The notes: generated by a model not told the origin, from the letters alone. DNA of 30,066 bases from Candidatus Saccharimonadota bacterium (GCA_007132685.1 SLOC01000057.1:1-30066), one strand, 5' to 3'; positions 7,637-16,517 are shown, counted from the stretch's first letter. Numbers and translations: made by a program.

Positions 7637-10237
7637 ATGAAGCGAATAGTAAAGCACGTGCTTGGCGACCCACAAATCAGAACATTGCGTCGCCTGAGAA
7701 AGCGCCAGAAAGAAGTCAATGCCAGAGCCGACACCTATAAGAAGATGTCGGATGCCAAACTCAAGAAGCAGACCGCTGCATTAAAGAAGCGCCTTAAAAA
7801 AGAATCTCTCGATGCGATATTGCCTGATGCGTTCGCAGTAGTACGAGAAGTCGCTGACCGCACCGTTGGCATGCGCCACTTTGATGTACAGATTATCGGC
7901 GGCATCGGGCTTCACGAAGGGAGCGTGACTGAGATGAAGACTGGTGAGGGCAAGACTCTCGTCGCAACCGCGCCAGTATATCTCAACGCACTTACGGAAA
8001 AAGGCGTGCACGTGGTTACCGTCAATGATTATCTAGCACAACGTGACGCTGGCTGGATGGCGCAAATCTATGACTTTTTAGGTTTGAGTGTCGGTGTTAT
8101 CATCGCGAACGAATCTTTTGTCTACGACACCTCATTTAGCAATGACGATCATGATGATCCACGGTTCAAGCATCTCAAGCCATGTACTCGCCGTGAGGCT
8201 TACGAGGCCGACATCACCTATGGAACGAACAACGAATTCGGCTTTGACTATTTGCGTGACAATATGGTGCGCGAAGTTGGGCAATTGCGCCAACGTGATT
8301 TGCACTATGCGATTGTCGACGAAGTTGACTCGATTCTGATTGACGAGGCTCGAACGCCGCTTATCATCTCTGCGCCTTCAGTGACGAGCGGTAGTGCCTA
8401 TGCACAGTTTGCCAAGGTAGTCCGCCCACTAAAGCGCGACGAGCACTTCGAAGTCGATGAGAAGCGCAGAACTGTAATTCTTACCGACGAAGGGGTTGAA
8501 AAAGTCCAAAAAACACTTGGTGTCGATAACATCTATGGGTCTGAACACATTCGTACGATTTACCACCTCGAACAAGCGCTCAAGGCAGAGGCAATCTTCA
8601 AGCGAGACAAAGACTACGTGGTTACCAATGATGGTGAAGTAGTAATCGTCGACGAATTTACCGGTCGTCTGATGCACGGTCGCCGTTATAATGAAGGCCT
8701 ACACCAGGCAATTGAGGCAAAAGAGGGCGTCGAGGTACAGCAGGAGTCCATGACGCTAGCGACCGTATCATTCCAGAACTACTTCCGTTTGTACGAAAAG
8801 CTAGCTGGTATGACCGGTACTGCTATGACCGAGAGTGAAGAGTTTCATCAGATTTATAAGCTCGATAGTGTAGAGATACCACCGAACAAGCCACTGATTC
8901 GCAAAGACCACCCAGACAGGATTTATCGAACTGAGAAGGGTAAATTCCGGGCTATTTTTCGGCAAGTGCAGGCGCTCCACCAAAAAGGCCAGCCAGTGCT
9001 AATCGGTACTAATTCGATTGAAAAGAACGAATTACTCAGCGAATGGCTGAAAGACGAGGGTGTCCCGCACGAAGTCCTAAATGCAAAAAACAACGAGAAA
9101 GAGGCGGCGATTGTTGCCAAGGCCGGTCAAAAAGGTGCCGTAACGCTAGCTACCAACATCGCTGGTCGTGGTACCGACATTGTGCTTGGTGAAGGGGTCA
9201 AAGAGCTCGGTGGCTTGTTTGTACTCGGTGCGGAGCGTAATGAATCACGCCGCGTTGATAACCAGTTGCGTGGTCGATCCGGTCGTCAAGGTGACCCGGG
9301 CGCGAGTCAGTTCTACGTGAGCACGGAAGACCACTTGATGCGAGTGTTTGGTGGCGACAAAATCGGCAACTTTATGAATCGCATGGGCGCTGATGATGAG
9401 ACGCCAATCGAGAGCCGCTTTATCAGCCGTAGCCTGGAGGCAGCACAGAAGCGCGTTGAGGGATACAACTACGATGCTCGTAAAAACGTGGTGAAATACG
9501 ACGACGTAATGAACCGACATCGTCGTGCTACCTACACTATGCGCCGGGAAATACTTCTCGAAACAGATATCAAAAAGCGTATTAAGATTTTCATCGAAGA
9601 AGAAGCGGGTAAAATGGCAGCTTCACCACTACTCACAACTGAAAAGTTTGAGTCAATCGTGACTCACGTGTTCCCGCTCGATGACCCGGCGCTGGATCGC
9701 TTGTTCGACACTGACGCCGATCTATTTGAGAAATCCTTAGTCAAGGAGGCAAACGAGGCGTATGACGAGAAAGAATTTGCCTTCACACCGGAAATTATGC
9801 GTAAAGTTGAACGCGATGTGTACCTGCAAATCCTGGATAATTTATGGATGCAACACCTTGAGAACATGAGCCACTTACGTGAAGGTATCCACTGGATAAG
9901 TGTTGGGCAGCGGGATCCGTTGGTCGAATATCGTCGTCAGGGTCAGCGCTTGTTTGAGGAAATGCAAGGAAGTCTACGCCACGATGTACTTCGTACGCTC
10001 TTCCACGCTGAACCGGTCAGCAAGGAACAGCTCGAGCAGCCAGTAGAGACCGAACTAACCAAGGCGGCTCGTCACTCAGTAAGTAATGCGAACCAAATCC
10101 AGCGCTCTGAACAACACTCCGAGTCTGAATACACCTCCAAGCGTAAAGAGGTTCGCCAGAAGCAACGCCAACAACAAAAACGCAAGAAGACGCGCAAAGC
10201 CGAGCGACAACGCAAAAAAGCCCACCGCAGAAAGTAG
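7637..10237 (+). CDS. secA: Preprotein translocase ATPase SecA
   Basis: ATP-driven motor that pushes preproteins through SecYEG. 866 residues from this start. Walker A T102-GEGKT; DEAD-like D228-E-V-D with the following IDEARTPLI; GRGTDIVLG in the second nucleotide-binding domain; helical scaffold and wing regions follow. The reading frame opens at 7589, but MKRIVKHVLGDPQIRTLRRL (7637) matches the usual SecA N-terminus (FGDPNERELKRL in many species) and follows an AGGAG. The C-terminal Zn-binding SecB/phospholipid motif is missing, replaced by an extremely basic tail (last 35 or so residues, nearly all K, R, Q). It is followed after 12 bases by an M16 peptidase gene, probably co-transcribed. 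Confidence 0.97.
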   Translation: MKRIVKHVLGDPQIRTLRRLRKRQKEVNARADTYKKMSDAKLKKQTAALKKRLKKESLDAILPDAFAVVREVADRTVGMRHFDVQIIGGIGLHEGSVTEMKTGEGKTLVATAPVYLNALTEKGVHVVTVNDYLAQRDAGWMAQIYDFLGLSVGVIIANESFVYDTSFSNDDHDDPRFKHLKPCTRREAYEADITYGTNNEFGFDYLRDNMVREVGQLRQRDLHYAIVDEVDSILIDEARTPLIISAPSVTSGSAYAQFAKVVRPLKRDEHFEVDEKRRTVILTDEGVEKVQKTLGVDNIYGSEHIRTIYHLEQALKAEAIFKRDKDYVVTNDGEVVIVDEFTGRLMHGRRYNEGLHQAIEAKEGVEVQQESMTLATVSFQNYFRLYEKLAGMTGTAMTESEEFHQIYKLDSVEIPPNKPLIRKDHPDRIYRTEKGKFRAIFRQVQALHQKGQPVLIGTNSIEKNELLSEWLKDEGVPHEVLNAKNNEKEAAIVAKAGQKGAVTLATNIAGRGTDIVLGEGVKELGGLFVLGAERNESRRVDNQLRGRSGRQGDPGASQFYVSTEDHLMRVFGGDKIGNFMNRMGADDETPIESRFISRSLEAAQKRVEGYNYDARKNVVKYDDVMNRHRRATYTMRREILLETDIKKRIKIFIEEEAGKMAASPLLTTEKFESIVTHVFPLDDPALDRLFDTDADLFEKSLVKEANEAYDEKEFAFTPEIMRKVERDVYLQILDNLWMQHLENMSHLREGIHWISVGQRDPLVEYRRQGQRLFEEMQGSLRHDVLRTLFHAEPVSKEQLEQPVETELTKAARHSVSNANQIQRSEQHSESEYTSKRKEVRQKQRQQQKRKKTRKAERQRKKAHRRK

Positions 10238-10249
10238 AGTCAAGAAGCC

Positions 10250-11545
10250 GTGCAACACAGTGTTACCGAACTTACCTTATCTAATGGCGCTAAAGGACTA
10301 TTAATTCACATCCCGACAGCAACGGTGATGTATAGCGAGTTTAGCTTTCGGGCAGGTGAATATCTTGTAGATAGAGACAAGTGGGAGACGCCACATATTA
10401 TGGAGCACATGGTGCTCGGCGCTAATGAGCTCGTACCTAAAGCGCGTCAATTCCAGGCTGAATTTGAGAAAAACGGTGCTTACAGTAACGCCAGTACCAG
10501 CAGCTACGACATTAGTTACGAGGCAGAGTGTGCTGACTTTGAGTGGGACAGGATACTAGATTTACTCAAAATTGCGATAACTAAACCGCTGTTTTTGCCG
10601 GAGGAGTTTGATGCGGAGTTTGGCAACGTGCGCGAGGAGCTCAACTCCCGATCGAACAATCATTTTCGCAACCTGAGCCTAGGCATGCGCAAACAATTTG
10701 GTTTTTACGCGCTAACTGACAAAGAGCGCCTCAAGCTCATGAACAACGTGACGATAGACGACATTCGCGAACACTTTACCAATACGCACACTACTCGAAA
10801 TCTTCGTTTTATTATTGCCGGCAAACTGCCGATGAAACGACGTAAGTTAATCCGTAGTTTGCTTGAGAATATGGAACTACCAGAAGGGGAAGTGCGAGCG
10901 CCGCTGCCAAACGAGGAGCCGCAGCCTTTTACAGCACCACTATACATTCATAACCCAACCGTCAAGAACATGTACTTTTACCTGGATACATTTATGACTC
11001 GTCAAATGCGTGACCCAGAACAAGACGCACTCAACTTAGTCAACAATATGCTCACGGCTACGTTGTATTCCCGTATTCTAGGTACCGCCCGCGAAAAAGG
11101 ACTGGTCTATGGCATGAGCTCTGGCGTTAACCAGACTAAGCTGGCGAGCAATTGGTGGTTTGGCTCTCAGGTAATGCCGAAGAATGCCGAAGCTTTATTT
11201 GAGATTATTAGCAGGGAACTACAGGCAGTGTTTGAAGGAAAGATCAGCGAAGAGGACACACAGGCCGCTAAACAGTACGCGCTTGGACGTTTTCAGCGCA
11301 GTGGGCAGACGGTTGCCGGGGTTGCGATTGGTTACGCGAACCGATATTTCTTTGATGACCAGATTGATGATTATTACAAAATGCCAGAACGGATACGCGC
11401 TGTGTCTCGCAATCGGATCGTAAGTATTACGCAGAGCATGTTCCATGACAATATCTGGGGTGTTGGGGTGCTCGGCAGTGTTGGCAAGGAGTATACGAAA
11501 AAGCTCGAAGATATCGTCGCGCCACTCTGGCAACTTGGAAAATAG
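10250..11545 (+). CDS. M16 family zinc metallopeptidase (inverzincin)
   Basis: 431 residues, no signal peptide seen. Inverted zinc motif H49-x-x-E52-H53 with the third ligand E129, exactly 76 residues after H53, as in active M16 peptidases. The second half (about 225-431) is the non-catalytic M16C-like domain. Related to mitochondrial processing peptidase and PqqL/YmxG-type proteins; the natural substrate is unknown. GTG start 12 bases after secA. Its position between secA and htpX suggests clearance of signal peptides or misfolded exported proteins, which is inference only. Confidence 0.88.
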   Translation: MQHSVTELTLSNGAKGLLIHIPTATVMYSEFSFRAGEYLVDRDKWETPHIMEHMVLGANELVPKARQFQAEFEKNGAYSNASTSSYDISYEAECADFEWDRILDLLKIAITKPLFLPEEFDAEFGNVREELNSRSNNHFRNLSLGMRKQFGFYALTDKERLKLMNNVTIDDIREHFTNTHTTRNLRFIIAGKLPMKRRKLIRSLLENMELPEGEVRAPLPNEEPQPFTAPLYIHNPTVKNMYFYLDTFMTRQMRDPEQDALNLVNNMLTATLYSRILGTAREKGLVYGMSSGVNQTKLASNWWFGSQVMPKNAEALFEIISRELQAVFEGKISEEDTQAAKQYALGRFQRSGQTVAGVAIGYANRYFFDDQIDDYYKMPERIRAVSRNRIVSITQSMFHDNIWGVGVLGSVGKEYTKKLEDIVAPLWQLGK

Positions 11546-11560
11546 TACCTGCTCTCACTC

Positions 11561-11589
11561 TGTACAAAGCACAACAAGTATGTTATACT
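11561..11589 (+). promoter_or_regulatory. htpX promoter
   Basis: TGTACA (11561-11566), 17 bases, then TGT-TATACT (TATACT at 11584-11589), an extended -10 box. Predicted start about 11596, leader about 25 nt with no Shine-Dalgarno sequence (A-rich: AATCAAAAACAAAAACCT). Confidence 0.6.
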
Positions 11590-11620
11590 CGCGCCTAGCG
11601 TTAATCAAAAACAAAAACCT

Positions 11621-12457
11621 ATGTCACCACAGCAACCGCCAACGTCCACCTCTGTATCGTCATCGTCTCCGCCTCAACAGCCCAACTTGTTGAAAGTTGC
11701 CAAAGAGCGCATGGATGCAGTTGTTCTTATGCTGACAGCCATGTTTTTAGGCGGGCTGTTTTTATTGAGCGGGGTAGCGCTAGACATAGGGCTGATTATT
11801 TTCTTTGCAATAGTGCTCGGAGGAATCTTATTCTATATCAGATTGTTCCAAATCGGCTTTTTGGGCAATGCCCTCCGGGTTCAGTCCGGTAAGCACGCGC
11901 ACCTATTAGAGATGGTTAACGAGATTTCAGCTACTCTTGCCATGCCAACGGTAGATGTTTTTATTACGCAGGATCCTTACTTGAACGCATTTGCAGTAGG
12001 GTACCACCACCCATACACTATCGTGCTACACTCAGCGACCGTCGACGAGTTGACACCAGACGAATTAAAAGCAGTTTTAGTACACGAAATGGGGCACATT
12101 AAATACAAACACACTATTATCACTGCCTATACACAGCCGATGAGCGTGCTTGTGCCAGTGCTCGGCCCGATTGTGGCCTGGTCTTTTGGTTTTTGGTCAC
12201 GGAGAGCAGAACTAACGTGTGATCGGCTCGCAACGGCATACGTCGGCAGCCCTCATACGGTCGCATCAGCGCTGATGAAAAATCATGTTGGCTCGAAATT
12301 TGCTGCCTACCTGACTGAAGAGGGAGTATATCAGCAGGATGTCTACAGTAAGGGGGCTATGCGTCAATTGTCACAGTCGCTGTCAACTCATCCTTTCTTG
12401 GTTACTCGTGTTAGAGAAGTTATGGAATTCGCAAAACGTAGCGGAATAGTACAATAA
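11621..12457 (+). CDS. htpX: Membrane metalloprotease HtpX-like (M48)
   Basis: Membrane protease of the M48B family, which in E. coli degrades damaged membrane proteins with FtsH. 278 residues. A Pro/Ser/Gln-rich N-terminal tail (1-22), two adjacent membrane helices (about 33-52 and 55-77), then the protease domain with H155-EMGH159 and the third zinc ligand E197 in AELTCD201. A further hydrophobic segment lies at 173-192. The Pro/Gln tail is unusual for HtpX but is echoed by the next gene and by the gene at 28520. FtsH is not in the window. Confidence 0.9.
   Translation: MSPQQPPTSTSVSSSSPPQQPNLLKVAKERMDAVVLMLTAMFLGGLFLLSGVALDIGLIIFFAIVLGGILFYIRLFQIGFLGNALRVQSGKHAHLLEMVNEISATLAMPTVDVFITQDPYLNAFAVGYHHPYTIVLHSATVDELTPDELKAVLVHEMGHIKYKHTIITAYTQPMSVLVPVLGPIVAWSFGFWSRRAELTCDRLATAYVGSPHTVASALMKNHVGSKFAAYLTEEGVYQQDVYSKGAMRQLSQSLSTHPFLVTRVREVMEFAKRSGIVQ
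12428..12455 (+). promoter_or_regulatory. Promoter inside the end of htpX
   Basis: TTCGCA (12428-12433), 16 bases, TACAAT (12450-12455), overlapping the last htpX codons. Predicted start about 12462; the A-rich leader contains AAGGA (about 12471-12475) before the ATG at 12484. Confidence 0.4.
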
Positions 12458-12483
12458 AAACAAAAACAAAAAGGAAATAATCT

Positions 12484-13512
12484 ATGCCACCGCAACAAAC
12501 ACCAGGAAATTCAGTACAACCAGGGGGTCAGCCGCAGCAGTCAGGCACTCCTCCGCCAACCCCGAATGGCGCACTGCCGCAGCAGCCTGCAAGCCAACCA
12601 TCAGCACCACAGCAGCCACCCCAGCCAGCAGCACCGCCACCCCAGCCTCAAACACCAACACCTGCACCAGTACCACCTGTCTCGGGGCCTAGTGGACAGC
12701 AGCCTGCAAGCCAACCACCAGCAGCACCACAGCAGCCAACCCAACCACCACCGCCACCCCAGCCTCGACCTCCTGTTCCAGCACAGGGTGCACCTGGGCA
12801 ACAGGCAGTTCAACCACAGCAGTTCAACGCTGGGCAACAAAACTTCCAGTACCCAGCTACACCAAAACCAAATAAGCTCAAGAAAGCTCTTCTGGTAGGT
12901 GGTGGTGGCCTCATCGCGATTCTGTCATTAGTCTTTGGTGTCATGTTTGCCTTGGGCTTTGTTGGCGGCATTTCCTACGATGAGCTTACGCGAACGGCGA
13001 CCACTTCAGATACAGAAGAAAACATATCAATCAGACACCCAGTTGAAATGAAGGAAGTCTACATAGGCTCAACCGGTATGGAGTTAACCCACTCAGACGA
13101 AGAGAGCGGCGGTATGTATAGTCAAGTGTATATTGACAGTATATTTCTCGGCCAAGGACTTGGGGATGTTCGTGACGAATTAACAAGCAACCTTACAGAT
13201 AACGAGAGCGAACTGTATCAAGAGATAGTACGTGATTTTTCAAATCAGCCCGATGAGCGTCGAAATTTCGAGATTGGCGACTTCCGAGAAGTTGACATCG
13301 ATAATATCGAAGGCATCCTGGCGTCAAGCGTTAGTTTCGATATCCCTCTCGCTACAGATGAAGATGAGTATGTTCCGGTGAGCGGAGAAATTATGTATGT
13401 TTTCGGTGAAGAGAAACTTTTCATCGTCGTTGTCACAGCGCTGGATGAAGTATATCGAGGTAATCAGTCGATATTTAATGAAATGATTGATAGCTTGCGC
13501 TTTGAATCATAA
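12484..13512 (+). CDS. Membrane protein with Pro/Gln-rich cytoplasmic tail and extracellular domain
   Basis: 342 residues of unknown function. Residues 1-128 are almost entirely Pro, Gln, Ala, Gly and Ser, with a repeated QQPASQP block. One membrane helix (about 135-163) follows a KLKK stop. The extracellular part (164-342) is acidic and rich in strand-like segments, ending with GEIMYVFGEEKLFIVVV and a final helix IFNEMIDSLRF. The layout and C-terminal ending match the gene at 28520: tail, single helix, PsbP-like alpha/beta domain with a last strand of the type L-x-F. I infer a shared family, but identity is low by eye. With no signal peptidase site it should be an N-in, C-out anchored protein. 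Confidence 0.8.
   Translation: MPPQQTPGNSVQPGGQPQQSGTPPPTPNGALPQQPASQPSAPQQPPQPAAPPPQPQTPTPAPVPPVSGPSGQQPASQPPAAPQQPTQPPPPPQPRPPVPAQGAPGQQAVQPQQFNAGQQNFQYPATPKPNKLKKALLVGGGGLIAILSLVFGVMFALGFVGGISYDELTRTATTSDTEENISIRHPVEMKEVYIGSTGMELTHSDEESGGMYSQVYIDSIFLGQGLGDVRDELTSNLTDNESELYQEIVRDFSNQPDERRNFEIGDFREVDIDNIEGILASSVSFDIPLATDEDEYVPVSGEIMYVFGEEKLFIVVVTALDEVYRGNQSIFNEMIDSLRFES
12581..12814 (+). repeat. Tandem duplication of a 39-codon Pro/Gln segment
   Basis: A 20-base string at 12581-12600 recurs exactly at 12698-12717, 117 bases (39 codons) later. The downstream protein text is also similar (SAPQQPPQPAAPPPQPQ against PAAPQQPTQPPPPPQPR). This indicates an in-frame duplication that lengthened the tail. 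Confidence 0.7.
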
Positions 13513-13517
13513 ATAGT

Positions 13518-13533
13518 TGCTATACTACACCTT
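13518..13533 (+). promoter_or_regulatory. Extended -10 promoter of prfB, leaderless type
   Basis: TGC-TATACT (13518-13526) is followed by exactly 7 bases and then the GTG start at 13534. Transcription is predicted to begin at the start codon itself. There is no Shine-Dalgarno sequence in the gap. Confidence 0.6.
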
Positions 13534-14622
13534 GTGAAACAGTTAGCAATAGAATGCAATACATTACTCAACGAGGTGCAGGATGCTATAAGCAGCCTCA
13601 AAATTCGCGAACTTGAAACAGAGCGCAACGCGCTCGCTGACGATATGGCGTCTGCCGACTTCTGGAACCATAATGAAATGGCAGCGAGAAAATCCAAGCG
13701 TCACGCTCGGCTTGAGGAGCAAGTGACGCCATGGCTTGAGCTAGAGCAGCAACTAGCTGAGCTGGTGGAGCTTACTGCGACAGGAGACGAGTTGCTTACC
13801 TCAGAAATATCTGAGCAACTGGCACGCCTAGAGCAGCGGTTAGCCAAAATGAAGCAGCAGCTTATGTTCCGTGGCAAATACGATAACTACGATGTTATCT
13901 TAACCATTCATGCAGGAGCAGGGGGAACTGATGCTCAAGATTGGGCTGGGATGCTGTTGCGTATGTATAGTCGATGGGCGAGCAAGCAGAGCAGTGTAGA
14001 GGTGAGCCTTATAACCGAATCAGCAGGTGATGAAGCGGGGATAAAAAGTGCCTCACTAGAATTAATTGGTCCATTTATGTACGGAAAACTGCAGGGCGAG
14101 CATGGGGTGCATCGACTCGTACGGCAGAGCCCGTTTAATAGTGATAACTTACGTCAAACGAGCTTCGCTATGGTAGAAGTTATGCCAAAAGTTGATGAGC
14201 CAAAAGCAGTGGCTATCGATGACAAAGATATTAAAATTGATGTATATCGGAGCGGGGGGCGCGGAGGCCAATCGGTTAACACGACTGATTCGGCAGTTCG
14301 GGTAACGCACATCCCCACCGGCGTTACCGTTACTATTCAAAATGAACGCTCACAGCTACAAAACAAAGAGGCAGCACTGACGATACTTCGATCTCGGCTT
14401 CTGCAGCTCTCGCTACAGCAACACGTAGAGAGAGTCGAAGAGCTAAAAGGTCCTTCGACTTCAGCAGAGTGGGGGAATCAGATACGTAATTACGTCCTGC
14501 ACCCATATAAGCAAGTCAAGGATTTGCGAACCAAACATGAAGTCAAAGACCCAGACAGTGTACTAGATGGCAACATAGATGAATTTATAGACGCCTACTT
14601 AGAGTACAGTTTAAAGAGTTAA
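13534..14622 (+). CDS. prfB: Peptide chain release factor 2, no programmed frameshift
   Basis: Terminates translation at UGA and UAA. 362 residues, close to E. coli RF2 (365). The tripeptide anticodon S199-P200-F201 identifies RF2 rather than RF1, and the peptidyl-tRNA hydrolysis motif G244-G245-Q246 sits in a standard SGGRGGQSVN context. Most bacterial prfB genes carry an in-frame UGA near codon 26 bypassed by +1 frameshifting. Here codons around 20-30 read straight through (SSLKIRELETE) without a stop or a CUU-UGA slippery site, so that autoregulation is absent. GTG start, apparently leaderless. RF2 means UGA is a stop codon in this genome. Confidence 0.95.
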   Translation: MKQLAIECNTLLNEVQDAISSLKIRELETERNALADDMASADFWNHNEMAARKSKRHARLEEQVTPWLELEQQLAELVELTATGDELLTSEISEQLARLEQRLAKMKQQLMFRGKYDNYDVILTIHAGAGGTDAQDWAGMLLRMYSRWASKQSSVEVSLITESAGDEAGIKSASLELIGPFMYGKLQGEHGVHRLVRQSPFNSDNLRQTSFAMVEVMPKVDEPKAVAIDDKDIKIDVYRSGGRGGQSVNTTDSAVRVTHIPTGVTVTIQNERSQLQNKEAALTILRSRLLQLSLQQHVERVEELKGPSTSAEWGNQIRNYVLHPYKQVKDLRTKHEVKDPDSVLDGNIDEFIDAYLEYSLKS

Positions 14623-14663
14623 ATTATAATAAAATTATAATAGTATTATAATAATATTATAAT
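14623..14663. repeat. Four 8-bp palindromes ATTATAAT in 11-bp register
   Basis: Directly after the prfB stop, ATTATAAT occurs at 14623, 14634, 14645 and 14656, each 11 bases apart, the first three followed by A and a variable dinucleotide. The 8-mer is its own reverse complement and contains TATAAT on both strands, so the array holds four -10-like hexamers per strand. 11 bp is close to one helical turn, so all copies face the same side of the DNA. It may be a multi-site operator or a bending/melting element upstream of ftsE. Confidence 0.75.
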
Positions 14664-14682
14664 GTAAATTTATTAACTATAT

Positions 14683-14735
14683 CTCGATAGTATTCTGTTG
14701 GCGGCTGTAGTTGGGCCTTGTCGGGCGATATCGAG
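14683..14735 (+). other. Inverted repeat enclosing a GC-rich patch in an AT-rich gap
   Basis: CTCGATA (14683-14689) and TATCGAG (14729-14735) form a 7-bp stem around 39 bases that are markedly G-rich compared with the AT-rich surroundings. CGATATCG (14726-14733) is itself a palindrome. The rest of the 14623-14854 gap is AT-rich with repeated ATTGTAT-like strings; no ORF or tRNA is visible in it. Confidence 0.35.
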
Positions 14736-14814
14736 CTAACAATATGTAGTATGCAAAACAATGAATCTATAGAGGGGTGTATTGTATGTATAGAAAAGTA
14801 GAGTATATTGTCGA

Positions 14815-14843
14815 TTGTATTATGTATTCCGTGAATATATAAT
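14815..14843 (+). promoter_or_regulatory. ftsEX promoter
   Basis: TTGTAT (14815-14820), 17 bases, TATAAT (14838-14843). The ATG of ftsE lies 11 bases after the -10 box, so the leader would be about 5 nt with no Shine-Dalgarno sequence. Confidence 0.55.
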
Positions 14844-14854
14844 AAACTACGCTT

Positions 14855-15535
14855 ATGATTTTATTAGACCGTGTTTCGAAAGTGTACGGCAAAGAAGTGT
14901 CGGCACTTGACAGAATATCTTTGCATGTCGAGCAGGATGAATTCGTTATCATTATTGGTAGTTCCGGCGCCGGAAAGTCTACACTACTCAAGCTGTTAAC
15001 TCGTGAGGAAAAGCAGACATCTGGCAAAATTGTGATTGGCAACATTGATTATGACAAGCTAAAAGATAAAGAGATACCGTATTTACGTCGTAAAATCGGT
15101 GTAGTCTTCCAGGACTTTAAGCTACTGCCGAATAAAAACGTCTTTGAAAATGTAGCGTTTGCGCTAGAAATCGTTGGTCACTCTAGCCGAGAAATCAAAC
15201 ATACTGTACCGAAGGTGCTCAATGTTGTCGGGTTGCGTGGCAAAGAGAAGCGGATGCCGGCTGAATTATCTGGTGGTGAACGACAGCGAGTGTCGATTGC
15301 CCGGGCAATTGTACGTCAACCGAAGATATTAGTAGCAGATGAGCCGACCGGAAACCTTGACCCTCGCCACGCGTGGGATATTATCCGTATCTTAGAGAAA
15401 ATTAACCGATTCGGTACAACAGTACTGTTAACAACCCATAATCAAGAGATAGTAAATAAGCTGAAGCGACGAGTGGTAACAATCCAAGATGGTCGCATTG
15501 TGAGCGATAAGGCTCACGGAGAGTATAAGTCATGA
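14855..15535 (+). CDS. ftsE: Cell division ATP-binding protein FtsE
   Basis: ATPase of the FtsEX complex, which transmits divisome state to extracellular peptidoglycan hydrolases. 226 residues, normal length. Walker A GSSGAGKST (35-43), Q-loop VVFQDF (about 83-88), signature LSGGERQ (138-144), Walker B with DEPTGNLD (162-169), H-loop H195. All catalytic positions are present. The TGA stop overlaps the ATG of ftsX (ATGA). Confidence 0.96.
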   Translation: MILLDRVSKVYGKEVSALDRISLHVEQDEFVIIIGSSGAGKSTLLKLLTREEKQTSGKIVIGNIDYDKLKDKEIPYLRRKIGVVFQDFKLLPNKNVFENVAFALEIVGHSSREIKHTVPKVLNVVGLRGKEKRMPAELSGGERQRVSIARAIVRQPKILVADEPTGNLDPRHAWDIIRILEKINRFGTTVLLTTHNQEIVNKLKRRVVTIQDGRIVSDKAHGEYKS

Positions 15536-16488
15536 AGCGAGATAGAAGTCTAAAGCGTTGGTTGATTACGGTAGCCCGGCTAACACTGGGTGGTATCCGC
15601 AATCTCTTTCGTAATGCGTGGTTAAGTATCGCGGCGATGGCGGTGATGTTCGTAGCGCTAGGGATACTGTTCTTTACGGTGGTACTTAACGTGACGACGA
15701 GCAATGCCATTACTGAATTATCGAGAAATCTTAAAGTCTCGGTCTATCTCGAAGATGATATAAATGATGAGCAGCGCTTTGAGCTGGAAACTGCCTTGGC
15801 TTCGAGTCCTTATACCGCGGATCTAGAATATATATCCAAAGATGATGCTCGCGCCCGTTTTGTTGAAAACTTCCGCGATGACGAGGCTTTGCTTGAAGGG
15901 CTATTCTTGGTAGGTGACGATTCATTGCCCGCATCATATGAGGTGAGCGCGATGAGCCTAGATGATTTTGATCGGATTGAGGCGATAGCTACAGAAGAAA
16001 GATTTGAGGAAACAATCGAAAGCATTACACTTGGCCGGACTGATGCTCGCGCCACGATAGAAAGAGCTGCATCAGCCCAGGCGTTTATTACGAGCGCTAG
16101 CGCACTCGCGGCGATTATTTTTACCGTTATATCAGTTTTGATAATTTTTAATACAATTCGAATCGCGATATTTACCCGAAATGAAGAAATCCGAAACATG
16201 AAGCTGATTGGCGCGACACCGTGGTACATCAGAGGTCCGTTTATTGTTGAAGCGAGCATGTATGGAGTCATATCAGGGCTTCTAGCGGTGTTGGCGGTCT
16301 ACGGCATTATCTATAGTATTGGGCCGAATATCGCTAATCAGGACGAATTTAGAGCGACCTTCGAACTCTTTACGCAGACGAGCACCGTTTTGCTGGCGAC
16401 TATTGCAACGGTAGTAGCCGGGATTATCGTCGGTGCGTTCTCGAGCTTGCTGGCGATGCGCAAATATTTGCGCTTAAAACACTGGTAG
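15532..16488 (+). CDS. ftsX: Cell division protein FtsX
   Basis: Membrane partner of FtsE. 318 residues: cytoplasmic N-terminus, helix 1 (about 31-54), a large extracellular domain (about 55-180, acidic, the docking site for hydrolase coiled coils in known FtsX), then three helices (about 184-206, 229-255 and 284-308), the standard four-helix MacB-like layout. GGAG in the end of ftsE precedes the overlapping start. Two coiled-coil hydrolase genes follow, as expected for FtsX clients. Confidence 0.95.
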   Translation: MKRDRSLKRWLITVARLTLGGIRNLFRNAWLSIAAMAVMFVALGILFFTVVLNVTTSNAITELSRNLKVSVYLEDDINDEQRFELETALASSPYTADLEYISKDDARARFVENFRDDEALLEGLFLVGDDSLPASYEVSAMSLDDFDRIEAIATEERFEETIESITLGRTDARATIERAASAQAFITSASALAAIIFTVISVLIIFNTIRIAIFTRNEEIRNMKLIGATPWYIRGPFIVEASMYGVISGLLAVLAVYGIIYSIGPNIANQDEFRATFELFTQTSTVLLATIATVVAGIIVGAFSSLLAMRKYLRLKHW

Positions 16489-16517
16489 ATCCGCAGCCGG
16501 CCATTCGGGTAAAAGCG

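Noticed and set aside
12482..12840. Trp/Leu/Cys-rich and Val/Leu/Ala-rich open frames on the minus strand
   Set aside because: Antisense shadows of the CAG/CCA-rich Pro/Gln repeat.
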